Numbered from the stretch's first letter, positions 52,273 through 62,751 are shown. The stretch is 64,000 bases of DNA from Bacillus infantis (GCF_020171945.1 NZ_JAIVAP010000002.1:1-64000), one strand, 5' to 3'. A program made the numbers and translations. Notes: generated by a model from the letters alone, not told the origin.

Positions 52273-54690
52273 ATGAGCTTCAATCACAGGGAGATTGAAA
52301 AGAAATGGCAAAAGTCTTGGGAAGCCAATAAAACATTTAAAATGGGCGAGGAAAAGGGAAAAAGCAATTTTTATGCGCTTGATATGTTCCCGTATCCTTC
52401 AGGCGCCGGACTTCATGTCGGGCATCCGGAAGGATATACAGCGACAGATATTCTGTCCCGTGTAAAAAGGATGCAGGGCTATAATGTACTCCATCCAATG
52501 GGCTGGGATGCTTTCGGGCTTCCGGCAGAACAATATGCCCTGGATACAGGCAATGATCCGGCAGAATTCACGAAGAAAAATATCGATACATTCCGCCGCC
52601 AGATCAAATCGCTTGGATTTTCATATGACTGGGACCGGGAAATCAGCACGACGGACCCGGAATATTATAAGTGGACACAATGGATTTTCACTAAGCTGTA
52701 TGAAAAAGGGCTGGCTTATATTGACGAGGTGGCTGTCAACTGGTGCCCGGCACTTGGAACAGTCCTGGCCAATGAGGAAGTAATCGACGGCAAGAGCGAG
52801 CGAGGAGGGCACCCGGTGGAGCGCCGCCCGATGAAGCAGTGGATGCTGAAAATCACTGCTTACGGCGACAGGCTGCTTGAGGATCTGGAAGAGCTTGACT
52901 GGCCGGAAAGCCTGAAGGACATGCAAAGGAACTGGATCGGCCGTTCTGAAGGAGCAGAGGTGACCTTCAGCATTGAGAACCATGAAGGGGCATTCACCGT
53001 CTTTACAACCCGTCCTGATACGCTCTTTGGGGCGACTTATGCGGTGCTTGCACCAGAGCATTCTCTTGTTGAAAGCATTACGGCTGAAGACCAGGCTGAG
53101 GCGGTCGAAGCATATCTTGAAAAAGTGAAGAGCAAAAGTGACCTGGAACGTACGGATCTGGCAAAAGAAAAAACAGGCGTATTTACCGGCGCATATGCCA
53201 TCAACCCTGTAAACGGCGAAAAAATGCCGATCTGGATTGCCGACTATGTGCTTGCAAGCTATGGAACCGGCGCTATCATGGCCGTTCCTGCGCATGATGA
53301 GCGCGACTATGAGTTTGCAAAAGAATTCAGCCTGCCGATCAAGGAAGTTGTTGCAGGCGGAGATATCGAAAAAGAAGCGTATACAGGTGACGGGGAGCAT
53401 GTAAACTCCGGATTCCTTGATGGCCTGCAGAAGGAAGAAGCCATATCCAAAGCAATCGAGTGGCTTGAAGAAAAGGGCATCGGGACGAAGAAAGTAACTT
53501 ACCGCCTCCGCGACTGGCTGTTCAGCCGCCAGCGCTATTGGGGAGAGCCGATTCCGATCATCCATTGGGAAGACGGCACAATGACTGCCGTACCGGAATC
53601 AGAGCTGCCGCTGATGCTTCCGAAGACAACTGAAATCAGGCCATCCGGAACAGGAGAATCACCGCTCGCCAATATTGATGAGTGGGTCAATGTGACAGAT
53701 CCTGAAACAGGCAAAAAAGGGCGCCGTGAGACGAATACAATGCCGCAATGGGCGGGAAGCTGCTGGTATTATCTGCGCTATATCGATCCTAAAAACGAAA
53801 ATGCGATCGCTGATGCCGACCTGCTGAAAGAATGGCTTCCGGTTGATATTTATATCGGCGGTGCTGAGCATGCGGTTCTTCACTTGCTGTATGCACGCTT
53901 CTGGCATAAATTCCTGTACGATATCGGTGTGGTTTCTACCAAGGAGCCGTTCCAGAAACTGTTCAACCAGGGGATGATCCTTGGAGAGAACAATGAAAAA
54001 ATGAGCAAATCAAAAGGCAATGTAGTGAATCCGGATGAAATCGTTGAGTCACATGGCGCCGACACACTGCGCCTGTATGAAATGTTCATGGGACCGCTCG
54101 AAGCTTCTGTTGCCTGGTCAACGAACGGCCTGGATGGCGCCCGCCGTTTCCTTGACCGTGTGTGGAGGCTGCTGATTGATGCTGATGGAAATCTGCACAG
54201 CAGAATAAAGGATGCAGAGCCGGAATCAGGCCTGGAAAAAGCCTACCATCAGACAGTTAAAAAGGTAACAGAAGATTATGAAGGGCTGAGGTTCAATACA
54301 GCCATTTCCCAGCTGATGGTATTCATCAATGAAGCTTATAAAGCAGAGACACTGCCTGTAAGCTATATTGAAGGCTTTGTCAAAATGCTGTCACCGATTG
54401 CTCCGCATATTGCGGAAGAGCTTTGGGAGAAGCTTGGGCACAGCGGCACAATATCTTATGAAGCATGGCCTGCTTATGATGAAGCCAAATTGGTCGATGA
54501 TGAAGTTGAAATCGTCATCCAGGTCAACGGCAAGGTCAAAGCGAAGCTTATGGTGCCTGCCGATGCGGGACGTGAAGCCTTGGAGAAGATTGCAATGGAT
54601 GATGATAAAATCCAGGAGCAGATTGATGGCAAAACAATCCGCAAGGTCATTGCCGTCCCAGGAAAGCTTGTCAATATAGTAGCCAACTAA
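52273..54690 (+). CDS. leuS: Leucyl-tRNA synthetase
   Basis: Class-I aminoacyl-tRNA synthetase, 805 residues. The HIGH-type motif is [16 protein letters not shown] (about 40-55), the CP1 editing domain follows with [12 protein letters not shown], and the KMSKS motif is EKMSKSKGN (about 576-584). ATG at 52273 has AGGAGG just upstream and gives the family start [13 protein letters not shown]; the frame extends six codons further without support. Controlled by the T-box upstream. Confidence 0.98.
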   Translation: MSFNHREIEKKWQKSWEANKTFKMGEEKGKSNFYALDMFPYPSGAGLHVGHPEGYTATDILSRVKRMQGYNVLHPMGWDAFGLPAEQYALDTGNDPAEFTKKNIDTFRRQIKSLGFSYDWDREISTTDPEYYKWTQWIFTKLYEKGLAYIDEVAVNWCPALGTVLANEEVIDGKSERGGHPVERRPMKQWMLKITAYGDRLLEDLEELDWPESLKDMQRNWIGRSEGAEVTFSIENHEGAFTVFTTRPDTLFGATYAVLAPEHSLVESITAEDQAEAVEAYLEKVKSKSDLERTDLAKEKTGVFTGAYAINPVNGEKMPIWIADYVLASYGTGAIMAVPAHDERDYEFAKEFSLPIKEVVAGGDIEKEAYTGDGEHVNSGFLDGLQKEEAISKAIEWLEEKGIGTKKVTYRLRDWLFSRQRYWGEPIPIIHWEDGTMTAVPESELPLMLPKTTEIRPSGTGESPLANIDEWVNVTDPETGKKGRRETNTMPQWAGSCWYYLRYIDPKNENAIADADLLKEWLPVDIYIGGAEHAVLHLLYARFWHKFLYDIGVVSTKEPFQKLFNQGMILGENNEKMSKSKGNVVNPDEIVESHGADTLRLYEMFMGPLEASVAWSTNGLDGARRFLDRVWRLLIDADGNLHSRIKDAEPESGLEKAYHQTVKKVTEDYEGLRFNTAISQLMVFINEAYKAETLPVSYIEGFVKMLSPIAPHIAEELWEKLGHSGTISYEAWPAYDEAKLVDDEVEIVIQVNGKVKAKLMVPADAGREALEKIAMDDDKIQEQIDGKTIRKVIAVPGKLVNIVAN

Positions 54691-54696
54691 AGCCAA

Positions 54697-54733
54697 TGAT
54701 CCCCTGTTTCAGCGAGAGACAGGGGATTTTTTA
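54697..54733 (+). terminator. Terminator of leuS
   Basis: ATCCCCTGT-TTCAGCGAGAG-ACAGGGGAT followed by TTTTT. Confidence 0.9.
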
Positions 54734-54853
54734 AGGCAGGGAAGACTTTTGCGATAGAAACTGTCATCAATGGAACCAGTTTTTTGCCTTATTTTACTTC
54801 CTTTGTTTATACTAATCATATTGGGTAGACGAATTAATGAGAGGGTGTCGTAG

Positions 54854-55159
54854 ATGGAGAATATTGAAATCATCACAACAGAAGAGCTTGAGCAATTGCT
54901 GAAGGAAGGCAAGAAGCTTGAGCTTGTAGACGTAAGGGAAGATGAAGAAGTGGAGCAGGGCATGATTCCCGGTGCCAAGCATATCAGGATGGGAGATATT
55001 CCTGCCAATATGGATTACTTTGATGATGAGAAAGAATATATTTTCATCTGCCGCTCCGGCCGCCGCAGTGAGAACGTCTGCTATTACATGCAGGACCAGG
55101 GCTTCAAGGTCCGCAATATGGCTGGCGGAATGCTCGAATGGAAAGGCGAAACAAAGTAA
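54854..55159 (+). CDS. ytwF: Rhodanese-like protein YtwF
   Basis: A 101-residue single rhodanese domain with the active-site loop CRSGRRS (Cys about residue 66), typical of sulfurtransferases with a six-residue loop. Acceptor unknown. It follows leuS with its own promoter region and terminator. The B. subtilis homologue is ytwF. Confidence 0.88.
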   Translation: MENIEIITTEELEQLLKEGKKLELVDVREDEEVEQGMIPGAKHIRMGDIPANMDYFDDEKEYIFICRSGRRSENVCYYMQDQGFKVRNMAGGMLEWKGETK

Positions 55160-55164
55160 AGAAG

Positions 55165-55192
55165 AAAGCTGCCTGTCGCAGGCAGCTTTTTA
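55165..55192 (+). terminator. Terminator of ytwF
   Basis: AAAGCTGCCTG-TCG-CAGGCAGCTTTTT. Confidence 0.9.
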
Positions 55193-55257
55193 TCATGGTT
55201 ATAATTTCTGAATATTTCGTCCATACTTTTAAAAAAAGCAATTGAGGAGGGGCGAAA

Positions 55258-55440
55258 ATGATTAAAGTGAAGCTCTTTGACCATGAGCATGAAAAAGATC
55301 TTGAAAAGGATATGAACCATTTCCTGGAACGGATTGATGAAAACAGGCTGATTGATATTAAATATAATGTTGCAGCCATTCAGGAAGAGGAAGAAGATCA
55401 GATCTACTGCTTTTCCGCTATGGTTGTTTACCGGTCCTGA
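55258..55440 (+). CDS. cse60: Sporulation protein Cse60
   Basis: A 60-residue acidic protein, MIKVKLFDHEHEKDLEK at the start and EDQIYCFSAMVVYRS at the end, matching Cse60, a mother-cell sporulation protein of unknown function made under sigma-E in B. subtilis. GAGGAGGGG precedes the ATG. CATACTTTT about 35 bp upstream resembles a sigma-E -10 box, but I see no convincing -35. Its presence marks the organism as a spore former. Confidence 0.88.
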   Translation: MIKVKLFDHEHEKDLEKDMNHFLERIDENRLIDIKYNVAAIQEEEEDQIYCFSAMVVYRS

Positions 55441-55462
55441 ACAGAAGGGCCGGTTTTTTTAT
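55429..55462. terminator. Bidirectional terminator cse60 / ytfP
   Basis: ACCGGTCCT-GAACAG-AAGGGCCGGT followed by TTTTTTATAA, overlapping the cse60 stop codon. Confidence 0.8.
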
Positions 55463-55576
55463 AATCAATTATGATCTGGCAGCTGCGCCTGCCCCCTCGG
55501 GGTCATGCAGACGTTGCCACAGGACGTGGTGTTCTTAGTCTGCGTTCCTTAGGTGAACAAGGCGCTTGCGCTTTCC

Positions 55577-56836
55577 TTAATAGGAAGCAGCCTCTGCCGC
55601 ATTGGTTCCGGCAAGCCTCCCTGTCACCAGTGCAGAGGTTATGTTATAGCCGCCGGTATAGCCGTGAATATCCAGGATCTCACCGCAAAAGTAAAGGCCG
55701 GGCATCAGCTTGGAAGCCATTGTCTGCGGTTCGATTTCCTTTGTGGATACACCGCCGCCTGTGACAAATGCTTTGTCAATCGGAAGGGTGCCATCGGCTT
55801 TGAACTGAAATGCTTTGCAGCTTTTTACGAACAGGCGGATCTTTTCGTGGGAAATGGTGCCGCCCTGTGCAGATGGATCGATTTCATTCCAATCGAGCAG
55901 GAACAGCAGGTAGCGTTCCGGCAAAAGCCCTTTCAGAATATTTTTTATGCTCTTTTTTGGATCTGCCTTTATCATGGAGGACACCTCCTGGAATAACGGC
56001 TCTTCCTTCCGGTCAGGAACAGCATCAAGGCTTAATATGACCTCTTTCAGATCCCATTTCTTCATCGCTTTCACGACATACTGCGAACATCTCAGGACTG
56101 CTGGGCCGCTTACGCCGAAATGGGTGAAGAGCATGTCCATCTTATGGGTGATAAGGGGTTTGCCTTTAGGATTCAGGACACTTAGAGCTGCATCCCTGAG
56201 TGCGAGCCCCTGCAGGACTTTATTTTTTATAAATGGCTCAGAGGAGGTGACAGGCACCTCAGTCGGAAATAGATCGGTAATCGTGTGTCCGGCTTTTTCC
56301 GCCCATGCGTAGCCATCCCCTGTAGAACCGGTATGCGGGACTGATTTGCCTCCCACCGCAATAACCAGGGACCTTGCTTCATACTTTGCCCCATTTTTCA
56401 GGAATACTGTATGGCCATTCTCCCCATAGGAAATATCCTCCACCGGTGAATCTGTTTTCACCTCGACATGGAGCTCCTTCATTTTAGACAGGAGCGCATC
56501 AACGACCGACTGGGCCTTGTCTGTGACAGGGAACATCCTGCCATGGTCTTCTTCTTTCAGCTGGATGCCCATATCTTCGAAGAAGCTTATAATATCTTCG
56601 TTGCTGAAAATTGAGAAAGCGCTGTATAAGAATCGGCCGTTGCCGGGAATATGCTTTATGATTTCATCTATTGGCAGGCGGTTCGTGACATTGCACCGGC
56701 CGCCGCCTGAAATGGCAAGCTTTCTGCCAAGTTTATTTCCTTTGTCGATAAGAAGGACTTTCATCTTCTTTTCTGCCGCAGCAATCGAAGCCATCAGGCC
56801 GGAGGGGCCGCCTCCAATTACAATTACATCGTACAT
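55577..56836 (-). CDS. ytfP: FAD-dependent oxidoreductase YtfP (HI0933/BaiN family)
   Basis: A 419-residue flavoprotein. The N-terminal Rossmann motif VIGGGPSGL (about 6-14), the family motif [13 protein letters not shown] (about 40-52) and the C-terminal FAD motif [18 protein letters not shown] are clear. Members are conserved but the physiological substrate is unknown (a relative, BaiN, reduces bile acid intermediates). The gene converges on cse60. Start ATG at 56836. Confidence 0.9.
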   Translation of the reverse strand: MYDVIVIGGGPSGLMASIAAAEKKMKVLLIDKGNKLGRKLAISGGGRCNVTNRLPIDEIIKHIPGNGRFLYSAFSIFSNEDIISFFEDMGIQLKEEDHGRMFPVTDKAQSVVDALLSKMKELHVEVKTDSPVEDISYGENGHTVFLKNGAKYEARSLVIAVGGKSVPHTGSTGDGYAWAEKAGHTITDLFPTEVPVTSSEPFIKNKVLQGLALRDAALSVLNPKGKPLITHKMDMLFTHFGVSGPAVLRCSQYVVKAMKKWDLKEVILSLDAVPDRKEEPLFQEVSSMIKADPKKSIKNILKGLLPERYLLFLLDWNEIDPSAQGGTISHEKIRLFVKSCKAFQFKADGTLPIDKAFVTGGGVSTKEIEPQTMASKLMPGLYFCGEILDIHGYTGGYNITSALVTGRLAGTNAAEAASY

Positions 56837-57123
56837 TTTTTTTCACCAACTTTATTTACTTTTTGCTTTTTTAACATTAGTACAAAAGGATGGGAAAGGC
56901 AAATTTTTCAGGGGAATACCGTCCAATCGGGCGGCAACTAAGGAATCTGCTTTTTTTTCTAACGGCTGGGCCCGCAATAAAGTAGCATTGGGGGCAAAAG
57001 AAAGGTAAACTACTAATAGTGTGTTTACATTTTCGACAGAAACTGATAAAAATAGCGTTTTTGCGGCATTCTGCAGACCGCATGGATGAGTCAAGCAAGA
57101 TTTTCTTTTTAGGAAGGGATTAT

Positions 57124-58740
57124 ATGTCATCTAAGCTTCTAAGAGGGACCTTTATATTAACCCTCGGCACCATTATATCAAAGGTTTTGGGCCTGTTTTA
57201 TGTGATACCATTCTACCGGATTGTTGGGGACCATGGGAATGCTCTATACCAATACTCCTATGTGCCCTATACGATATTCATCAGCATTGCCACAGCGGGA
57301 ATACCTCTGGCAGTTTCCAAATTCATCTCTAAATATAATGCTCTAGAAGAGTATGCAGTCGGCAGGAAGCTTTTTAAATCCGGCCTGATCGTAATGCTCT
57401 GCAGCGGGATTATTTCTTTTCTGGTTCTTTATTTTGCGGCGCCTGTCCTTGCAGAAATCAGCATACCTGATAATGACCTGGATTCAAGCGTCAAGGATGT
57501 AACAACGGTCATTAGGGCTGTCAGCTTTGCCCTGATAGTTGTCCCATTTATGAGTTTAATCAGAGGATTCTTTCAGGGACATCAGTCAATGGGTCCATCA
57601 GCCGTCTCCCAGGTGATCGAGCAGATTGTCAGGATCGCGTTCCTCCTTGCTGGTGCTTATATTGTTCTTGAATGGATGGGCGGAAGTCTGGTTACAGCAG
57701 TCAGTGTAGCCACCTTTGCTGCTTTTGTGGGAGCGATAGGCAGCCTGGCCATTCTGATCTGGTACTGGTATAAACGAAAATCCCATCTGGATGAGCTCCT
57801 CCTTCAGGACAAAGGGACGATGGATATTTCCCTGAAGGAAATGTATAAAGAAATCATCATTTATGCGGCGCCTTTTGTCTTTGTCGGCCTGGCCAATCCG
57901 CTCTTCCAGTTCATAGACCAGCTGACATTTAATCGGGCGATGTCAGGCATCGGCCTTGCGGACCAGGCTGAGACGGCTTTTGCCGTGCTGAATTTCCAGA
58001 CCCATAAGCTTGTGATCATCCCTGTATCTCTGGCGACAGCATTTTCGCTTACACTTGTGCCCGCCGTTACAAGGGCTTTTACCGATAATGACCGCACAAG
58101 CCTGAACAAACAGCTGAACCAGACGTTCCAGGTGCTCCTTTTTCTTACATTGCCTGCTGCAGCCGGGCTTTCACTGCTGGCTGAGCCGGTTTTCACTGTC
58201 TTTTATGAACATAAGGAATTGGGTACAGAGGTTTTGAGAACATATGCGCCGGTAGCGATGCTGTTTTCCTTGTTCTCAGTTACAGCAGCGATCCTGCAGG
58301 GGATCAATGAACAGAGATTCACGATTCTGAGCCTGCTTGTCGGCCTGCTCGTCAAGCTGAGCCTGAATATTCCGCTCATCAAGCTGATGGAAACACAGGG
58401 GGCAGTATTGGCAACGACCCTTGGGTACACAGCAGCCATACTGATCAATCTATATGTCATCAGGACCTATGCAGATTATCCATTCCGCCTTGTTGTCAGA
58501 AGGAGCGTGCTGATCATCCTGTTCACGGCATTCATGTTGGCCGGCACTGCAGTAACCTATAAGCTGCTGACTTTATTCCTGTCTCCAGTGTCAACAATCC
58601 AGTCGCTGGTCATCATTGTCATTTGTGCGGGTGTTGGAGCGGCCATTTATTTTTATTTGGCCTTCAGGACGAGGCTTATCTATTTCCTATTCGGGCAGAG
58701 AGTGGAAAAAATCAAACAGAAGCTCCGCCTCCGTTTTTAA
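57124..58740 (+). CDS. murJ: Lipid II flippase MurJ (YtgP)
   Basis: Moves lipid II across the membrane for peptidoglycan synthesis. The 538-residue protein has about 14 membrane spans of the MOP (MATE-like) superfamily and starts MSSKLLRGTFILTLGTIISK, as in B. subtilis YtgP, where it is one of two redundant lipid II flippases. ATG at 57124 follows AGGAAGGG; a longer frame starting at 57019 is not conserved. Confidence 0.92.
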   Translation: MSSKLLRGTFILTLGTIISKVLGLFYVIPFYRIVGDHGNALYQYSYVPYTIFISIATAGIPLAVSKFISKYNALEEYAVGRKLFKSGLIVMLCSGIISFLVLYFAAPVLAEISIPDNDLDSSVKDVTTVIRAVSFALIVVPFMSLIRGFFQGHQSMGPSAVSQVIEQIVRIAFLLAGAYIVLEWMGGSLVTAVSVATFAAFVGAIGSLAILIWYWYKRKSHLDELLLQDKGTMDISLKEMYKEIIIYAAPFVFVGLANPLFQFIDQLTFNRAMSGIGLADQAETAFAVLNFQTHKLVIIPVSLATAFSLTLVPAVTRAFTDNDRTSLNKQLNQTFQVLLFLTLPAAAGLSLLAEPVFTVFYEHKELGTEVLRTYAPVAMLFSLFSVTAAILQGINEQRFTILSLLVGLLVKLSLNIPLIKLMETQGAVLATTLGYTAAILINLYVIRTYADYPFRLVVRRSVLIILFTAFMLAGTAVTYKLLTLFLSPVSTIQSLVIIVICAGVGAAIYFYLAFRTRLIYFLFGQRVEKIKQKLRLRF

Positions 58741-58746
58741 TAAAGC

Positions 58747-58793
58747 AAAACGAAAGGCCGCCGCAGCACAAAGCGGGGCCTTTCGTTTTTTCC
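58747..58793. terminator. Terminator of murJ
   Basis: AAAACGAAAGGCC / GGCCTTTCGTTTTTT with a smaller inner stem CCGC / GCGG; between convergent genes. Confidence 0.88.
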
Positions 58794-58804
58794 GGACAGG
58801 CCGG

Positions 58805-59032
58805 CTAGAGCTCCGGATTATAATAGACTGGTGAGGATCCGCCGATCCCCAGCCTCCGCTCAATGCGGTTCATCCTCCTGTTGAACCGGCTGCATTGTTT
58901 GCTAAGCTGCCCGACAGTGCGTTCAAGCTCGATGATGCGCTGCAGAATCTGGCCATCCCATGATGGAAGCAGGGCAGGGGATGTGCGAAAAGCCGGGTGC
59001 AGTGGATATGGATAAACGGGAATATGGCGCAT
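58805..59032 (-). CDS. Small hydrophilic protein of unknown function
   Basis: A 75-residue protein starting MRHIPVYPYPLHPAFR, proline- and aromatic-rich at the start, then an amphipathic, probably coiled-coil helix (GQILQRIIELERTVGQLSKQC) with many arginines. I do not recognise the family; similar short proteins occur beside ytgP and ytzG in Bacillus. ATG at 59032 follows AAAGGAGCG. Confidence 0.7.
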   Translation of the reverse strand: MRHIPVYPYPLHPAFRTSPALLPSWDGQILQRIIELERTVGQLSKQCSRFNRRMNRIERRLGIGGSSPVYYNPEL

Positions 59033-59149
59033 AAGGAGCGCTCCTTTCATTTCGTAAAAAATTCTACTATACTCAAGACAAAAACCAGATAGTGCAGTCT
59101 ATGATAAAAGCAATGGTTCCGGGACTGAAATCTATAAGGAGGAAGAAGG

Positions 59150-59869
59150 ATGAGAATTGATAAAGTGCTGGCCAATCTTGGATACGGCAGCAGGAAAGAG
59201 GTTAAAAAGCTGCTTAAGGACGGTTCGGTGACTGTCAATGATGAAAAGATCAAGGATGCCAAGCAGCATGTCGATCCTGAAAAAGATCTTATCCGTATAA
59301 ACGGGGAAACCATCGAATACCGGGAATTTATTTATTTGATGATGAACAAGCCGCCTGGCGTCATTTCAGCAACAGAGGATAATAGAGATGAAACGGTCAT
59401 CGATCTCCTTGAGGCAGAGGATCTCATTTTTGAGCCTTTCCCTGTCGGAAGGCTTGATAAAGATACTGAAGGCCTGCTCTTGATTACGAATGATGGCCAC
59501 CTGGCCCACCGCCTGCTCTCCCCAAAGAAGCATGTGCCGAAAACGTACTTTGCAGTCATAGACCAGGAAGTGACTGAAGAAGATGTCATTGCCTTCCGCA
59601 AAGGAGTCATCCTTGATGACGGCTATGCGACAAAGCCGGGAGAGCTCAATATCCTGAAGTCAGGAGAGCGGTCTGATATCGAATTGACGATTACAGAAGG
59701 AAAGTTTCACCAAGTCAAAAGAATGTTTGAGGCTGTGGGGAAGAAAGTGGTATATCTGCAGAGGCTTTCAATGGGTCCGCTGCAGCTGGATGAGACGCTT
59801 GAGCTTGGTGAATACAGGGAGCTGACAGAGGAAGAGCTGCAGTCCCTGATGGACTATGAAGTGAAGTAA
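59150..59869 (+). CDS. rsuA: RsuA-family rRNA pseudouridine synthase (YtzG)
   Basis: A 239-residue pseudouridine synthase with an N-terminal S4 RNA-binding domain (about 1-60) and catalytic Asp in VGRLDKDTEGLLL (about 101-113). Homologues modify 16S rRNA (position 516 in E. coli), which I infer but cannot prove for this one. AAGGAGGAAG precedes the ATG. Followed by a terminator. Confidence 0.9.
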   Translation: MRIDKVLANLGYGSRKEVKKLLKDGSVTVNDEKIKDAKQHVDPEKDLIRINGETIEYREFIYLMMNKPPGVISATEDNRDETVIDLLEAEDLIFEPFPVGRLDKDTEGLLLITNDGHLAHRLLSPKKHVPKTYFAVIDQEVTEEDVIAFRKGVILDDGYATKPGELNILKSGERSDIELTITEGKFHQVKRMFEAVGKKVVYLQRLSMGPLQLDETLELGEYRELTEEELQSLMDYEVK

Positions 59870-59871
59870 CA

Positions 59872-59902
59872 AAAAAATCGCCTTATAAGGGCGATTTTTT
59901 TG
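59872..59902. terminator. Bidirectional terminator rsuA / ytzE
   Basis: AAAAAATCGCC-TTATAA-GGGCGATTTTTTT. Confidence 0.9.
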
Positions 59903-59935
59903 TTTATGGATCCCCCGGACCCCGGGAGACTGAAT

Positions 59936-60157
59936 TTACGATGATAACTTAACTTTTCTTTGCGTTGTCGTCCATTTTCCTCTGCTTGGACTGATGACTA
60001 AATCATTATAGGCCAGGACATTCAAATCTCGTTGTATGGTGCGAGGAGTAATACCAAATTCCTCTACAAGCTCCTGAGTTGTTACAGTTCCGCGCTTACA
60101 AATAAACATGTAGACGGCTTTAATGCGGTTTAACATCCGGTTAGTCGAAGGTTTCAA
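59936..60157 (-). CDS. ytzE: DeoR-type winged-helix protein YtzE
   Basis: A 73-residue protein that is essentially one DeoR-like HTH (MLNRIKAVYMFICKRG, TTQELVEEFGITPRTIQRDL) without an effector domain. Function unknown; it is probably a small DNA-binding regulator. The likely start is TTG at 60157 with AGGGAGTGG before it; the ATG at 60136 has no binding site. Homologous to B. subtilis ytzE, which also lies by ytzG. Confidence 0.85.
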   Translation of the reverse strand: MKPSTNRMLNRIKAVYMFICKRGTVTTQELVEEFGITPRTIQRDLNVLAYNDLVISPSRGKWTTTQRKVKLSS

Positions 60158-60592
60158 AGAACCACTCCCTATCCTTTTTTCAAACCTTTGGCAAATTCCT
60201 GCAACCGACAGCTTCGATGAAGAAACATGTCTTCAAGGTATGTAGTTTTCTTTTCCCCAGACAACTCCTTTTCTAATCATTAAAGAATGTTCTAGATGTC
60301 ATACTTCTACAATAATTGTACTCTTTCTTGCTTGATAATGCTACTTTAATACTTGAATTTACAAAAGATTAATACAACTTGGGCGGAGCCGGCCGCATTT
60401 TCAACGGGGCATGGGTTCCATGTAAGAGTCCGCAGGCTGCCTGGCTTCCTTATAACCTTATGCTTAATTGCAGTGGCATATGTATATATTGGTATTTTGC
60501 TGAATAGGTCTTATAGCCTGTATTACCAATGGGGGAATTTCATTATAATCAATGAGTACTTGATATAGATAACCGAAAGGATTGGAAAACTA
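60158..60592. other. 435-bp gap before the M48-ankyrin gene
   Basis: An AT-rich gap. A frame at 60353-60568 codes for a stretch with one hydrophobic segment (LPGFLITLCLIAVAYVYIGILL) but has no ribosome binding site; it may be a gene remnant. No repeat, terminator or RNA is evident. Confidence 0.4.
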
Positions 60593-61888
60593 TTGGATCA
60601 GTCATTGCGTGAACAGCTCGTTCACAGAAAAGAAAGCCTGTATTTTGCTTTTGTCATTTTATTCGGCATCCTTACGTATTTGCTATTATCTATAACTATT
60701 ATTGGCATTATCATGCTGGCCATTTTGCTGGCTGCCACAATCATTCTCCACGGGCTGATGATGGGCGGAATCCGCAGGAACGGTGTAAAGCTTGGGGAAA
60801 AGCAATTCCCTGAGCTGTATGGAAAGGCGGTTTCAGTGGCCGGGGAGATGGGGCTGGCGAAAGTTCCTGATATTTATATTGTGGAATCCGAAGGGGTTCT
60901 CAATGCTTTTGCATCCAGGTTTTTCAGAAAAAATATGGTGGTGCTGTATTCTGGTATTTTTGAATTAATTGAGCAGAAAGCGGAGAAGGAGGTACTGTTT
61001 GTACTTGCCCACGAGTTTGCCCATCTGAAACGAAGGCATGTGACTGTAAGCTTCCTCCTATTGCCTGCCTTGTGGGTGCCATTCTTGGGAAATGCGTATT
61101 TAAGAGCTTGCGAGTATACCTGTGACCGCTATGCCGCCTACTATACTGATTCTTATGAAGCTTCCAGGAACGCGCTGACAATGCTTGCCATCGGGAAAGA
61201 ATTATATAAGAAGGTCGACCAGGAAACCTATATGGAACAGATTGAGTCGGAGCAGGGCTTTTTCATCTGGCTGAATGAAAAGCTGTCCACCCATCCGCAT
61301 CTTCCGAAAAGGCTGCATGCACTGGCCCAGTTTTTTGCCCCGGAAACGGCATTGGTGCTTAAAGAGAAGCGAAGTACCGTCTGGATTGGTTCTATCGCTG
61401 CTGCACTCTTTCTGATCCTAGCCGGAACCGGGCTCTGGTTCGGCATTAAAGGAATCGAAAATCTTGCTTTACTCTCAGATGTTCCAATGGATGGACAAGC
61501 AGAAGAGGTGGAAGGAATCACCTCTCTGATGGAGGCTGCAGAGACAAATGACCTCGCCTCTATTGAAAGCCAGATTGGCGATGGGGCTGACATCAATGCT
61601 GCTGACAGTGAAGGATCCACTGCCCTGCACTGGGCCGTGTACAGCGGACAGGCAGATGCCGCCCGGCTCCTGGCAGAACACGGAGCTGATCCGAATACAT
61701 TGGATGTTTATGACACAACCCCTTTAATGAGCGCGGTTTTTGCAGATGATGCCAGTATGGCTGAATTGCTTCTGGAATATGGGGCAGACCCGTTATTTAC
61801 AGATGCGGAGGGCATGACAGCCTATGATTATGCTCTGGAATACGAAAACCTTGAAGTATTGGAAGTGCTTAAGCCATATTATGAATAA
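60593..61888 (+). CDS. Membrane M48 metalloprotease fused to ankyrin repeats
   Basis: A 431-residue fusion. Two N-terminal membrane helices (about 17-52) are followed by an M48 (HtpX/Oma1-like) protease domain with the zinc motif H140-E-F-A-H144 and the third ligand in ACEYTCDRY (E174). A third hydrophobic helix lies at about 265-288. The last 130 residues hold three to four ankyrin repeats (GSTALHWAVYSGQADAARLL, HGADPN). The start is TTG at 60593 with only a weak AAAGG site. The partner or substrate is unknown; the ankyrin part, following an odd-numbered helix, should be on the opposite side of the membrane from the segment between helices two and three if those are not both crossing. Confidence 0.85.
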   Translation: MDQSLREQLVHRKESLYFAFVILFGILTYLLLSITIIGIIMLAILLAATIILHGLMMGGIRRNGVKLGEKQFPELYGKAVSVAGEMGLAKVPDIYIVESEGVLNAFASRFFRKNMVVLYSGIFELIEQKAEKEVLFVLAHEFAHLKRRHVTVSFLLLPALWVPFLGNAYLRACEYTCDRYAAYYTDSYEASRNALTMLAIGKELYKKVDQETYMEQIESEQGFFIWLNEKLSTHPHLPKRLHALAQFFAPETALVLKEKRSTVWIGSIAAALFLILAGTGLWFGIKGIENLALLSDVPMDGQAEEVEGITSLMEAAETNDLASIESQIGDGADINAADSEGSTALHWAVYSGQADAARLLAEHGADPNTLDVYDTTPLMSAVFADDASMAELLLEYGADPLFTDAEGMTAYDYALEYENLEVLEVLKPYYE

Positions 61889-61895
61889 GAAAGCA

Positions 61896-61925
61896 CGCTG
61901 CTGAAGAATTCAGCAGCGTTTTTTG
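61896..61925 (+). terminator. Terminator of the M48-ankyrin gene
   Basis: ACGCTGCTGAA-GA-ATTCAGCAGCGT followed by TTTTT. Confidence 0.88.
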
Positions 61926-62022
61926 GTGCTTATCCATGAATTTTACAATTAAGTGCTCTCTGCTGTCTGAACAAACACCGTGCTATAATATGAAAAAAAG
62001 CAGCGGGAAAGGGGAGAGATGC

Positions 62023-62751
62023 ATGAAAGTGGGAACGATTAAAGAAATCATCAGGCACCCTGTCAAATCCTTTGGCGGTGAAAGTGTGGCAGAGACGCGG
62101 CTGATGCCTTACGGGTTATATGGAGACAGGAGCCATGCTTTCCTGGACACGTCGAGGCCTGGAAGATTCCTGACCATTACCCAGGCTCCTGAAATGGCAA
62201 CATTTTCGGCGTGTTTTTCAGGAAAGGAACAGGATAACATGTTTCCGGCAGTCATCATCAGGATGCCTGATGGAAGCAGCGTCAAATGGGGCGACTCTCG
62301 CATACGGGAATATTTAGAAAACCTTACAGGCGTAAAAACTGAGCTGATCCAATACTCGCCAAAGAGTGTACCTTTAGGTCCCATAGAAGAGGAGCATCTC
62401 CAGCTGGTTTCTGCCGCTTCATTGAAAAAACTCGGTGAAATGCTGGGCAGGGAAGTGGACCACCGGCGCTTCCGGCCCAATATAATCGTTGATATTGAAG
62501 GGTCTGTTCCCTTTGCAGAAGAAAGCTGGTTTGGAAAAAAGCTGATCATCGGCAGCGGAGGATCGGCTATCAGGATTAAGCGGCATTGTGAAAGATGCCA
62601 GATCATTACAGTCGATCCGGAGGATGCCGGTAAGGATGCCAGCCTTCTGAAAATGGTTGCCAAAGAAAGGAACAATCATTTCGGTATCTATGCTTCAGTA
62701 TTGAGTACAGGCTTGATCCGAACAGGTGATGCAATCTATCTTGCAGATTGA
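62023..62751 (+). CDS. MOSC domain protein (molybdenum-cofactor sulfurase C-terminal type)
   Basis: A 242-residue protein with an N-terminal MOSC beta-barrel (KVGTIKEIIRHPVKSFGGE) and a MOSC domain with RFRPNIIVD and the cysteine pair CERC near residue 190. MOSC proteins carry sulfur or hold the molybdenum cofactor (as in YiiM and mARC); the substrate here is unknown. ATG at 62023 follows GGGGAGAG; the upstream 29 codons lack a binding site. Confidence 0.85.
   Translation: MKVGTIKEIIRHPVKSFGGESVAETRLMPYGLYGDRSHAFLDTSRPGRFLTITQAPEMATFSACFSGKEQDNMFPAVIIRMPDGSSVKWGDSRIREYLENLTGVKTELIQYSPKSVPLGPIEEEHLQLVSAASLKKLGEMLGREVDHRRFRPNIIVDIEGSVPFAEESWFGKKLIIGSGGSAIRIKRHCERCQIITVDPEDAGKDASLLKMVAKERNNHFGIYASVLSTGLIRTGDAIYLAD

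Noticed and set aside
55463-55576. Coding or repeat element with GGCGCTTGCGCTTTCC
   Set aside because: A similar short motif occurs near 30275 (AAGGCGCTTCCGCTTTT), but it is too short and variable to call a repeat family from two copies.
60353-60568. 71-codon frame with one hydrophobic segment before the M48-ankyrin gene
   Set aside because: TTG start without a ribosome binding site, and a composition change within the frame; kept only as a possible remnant in the gap description.
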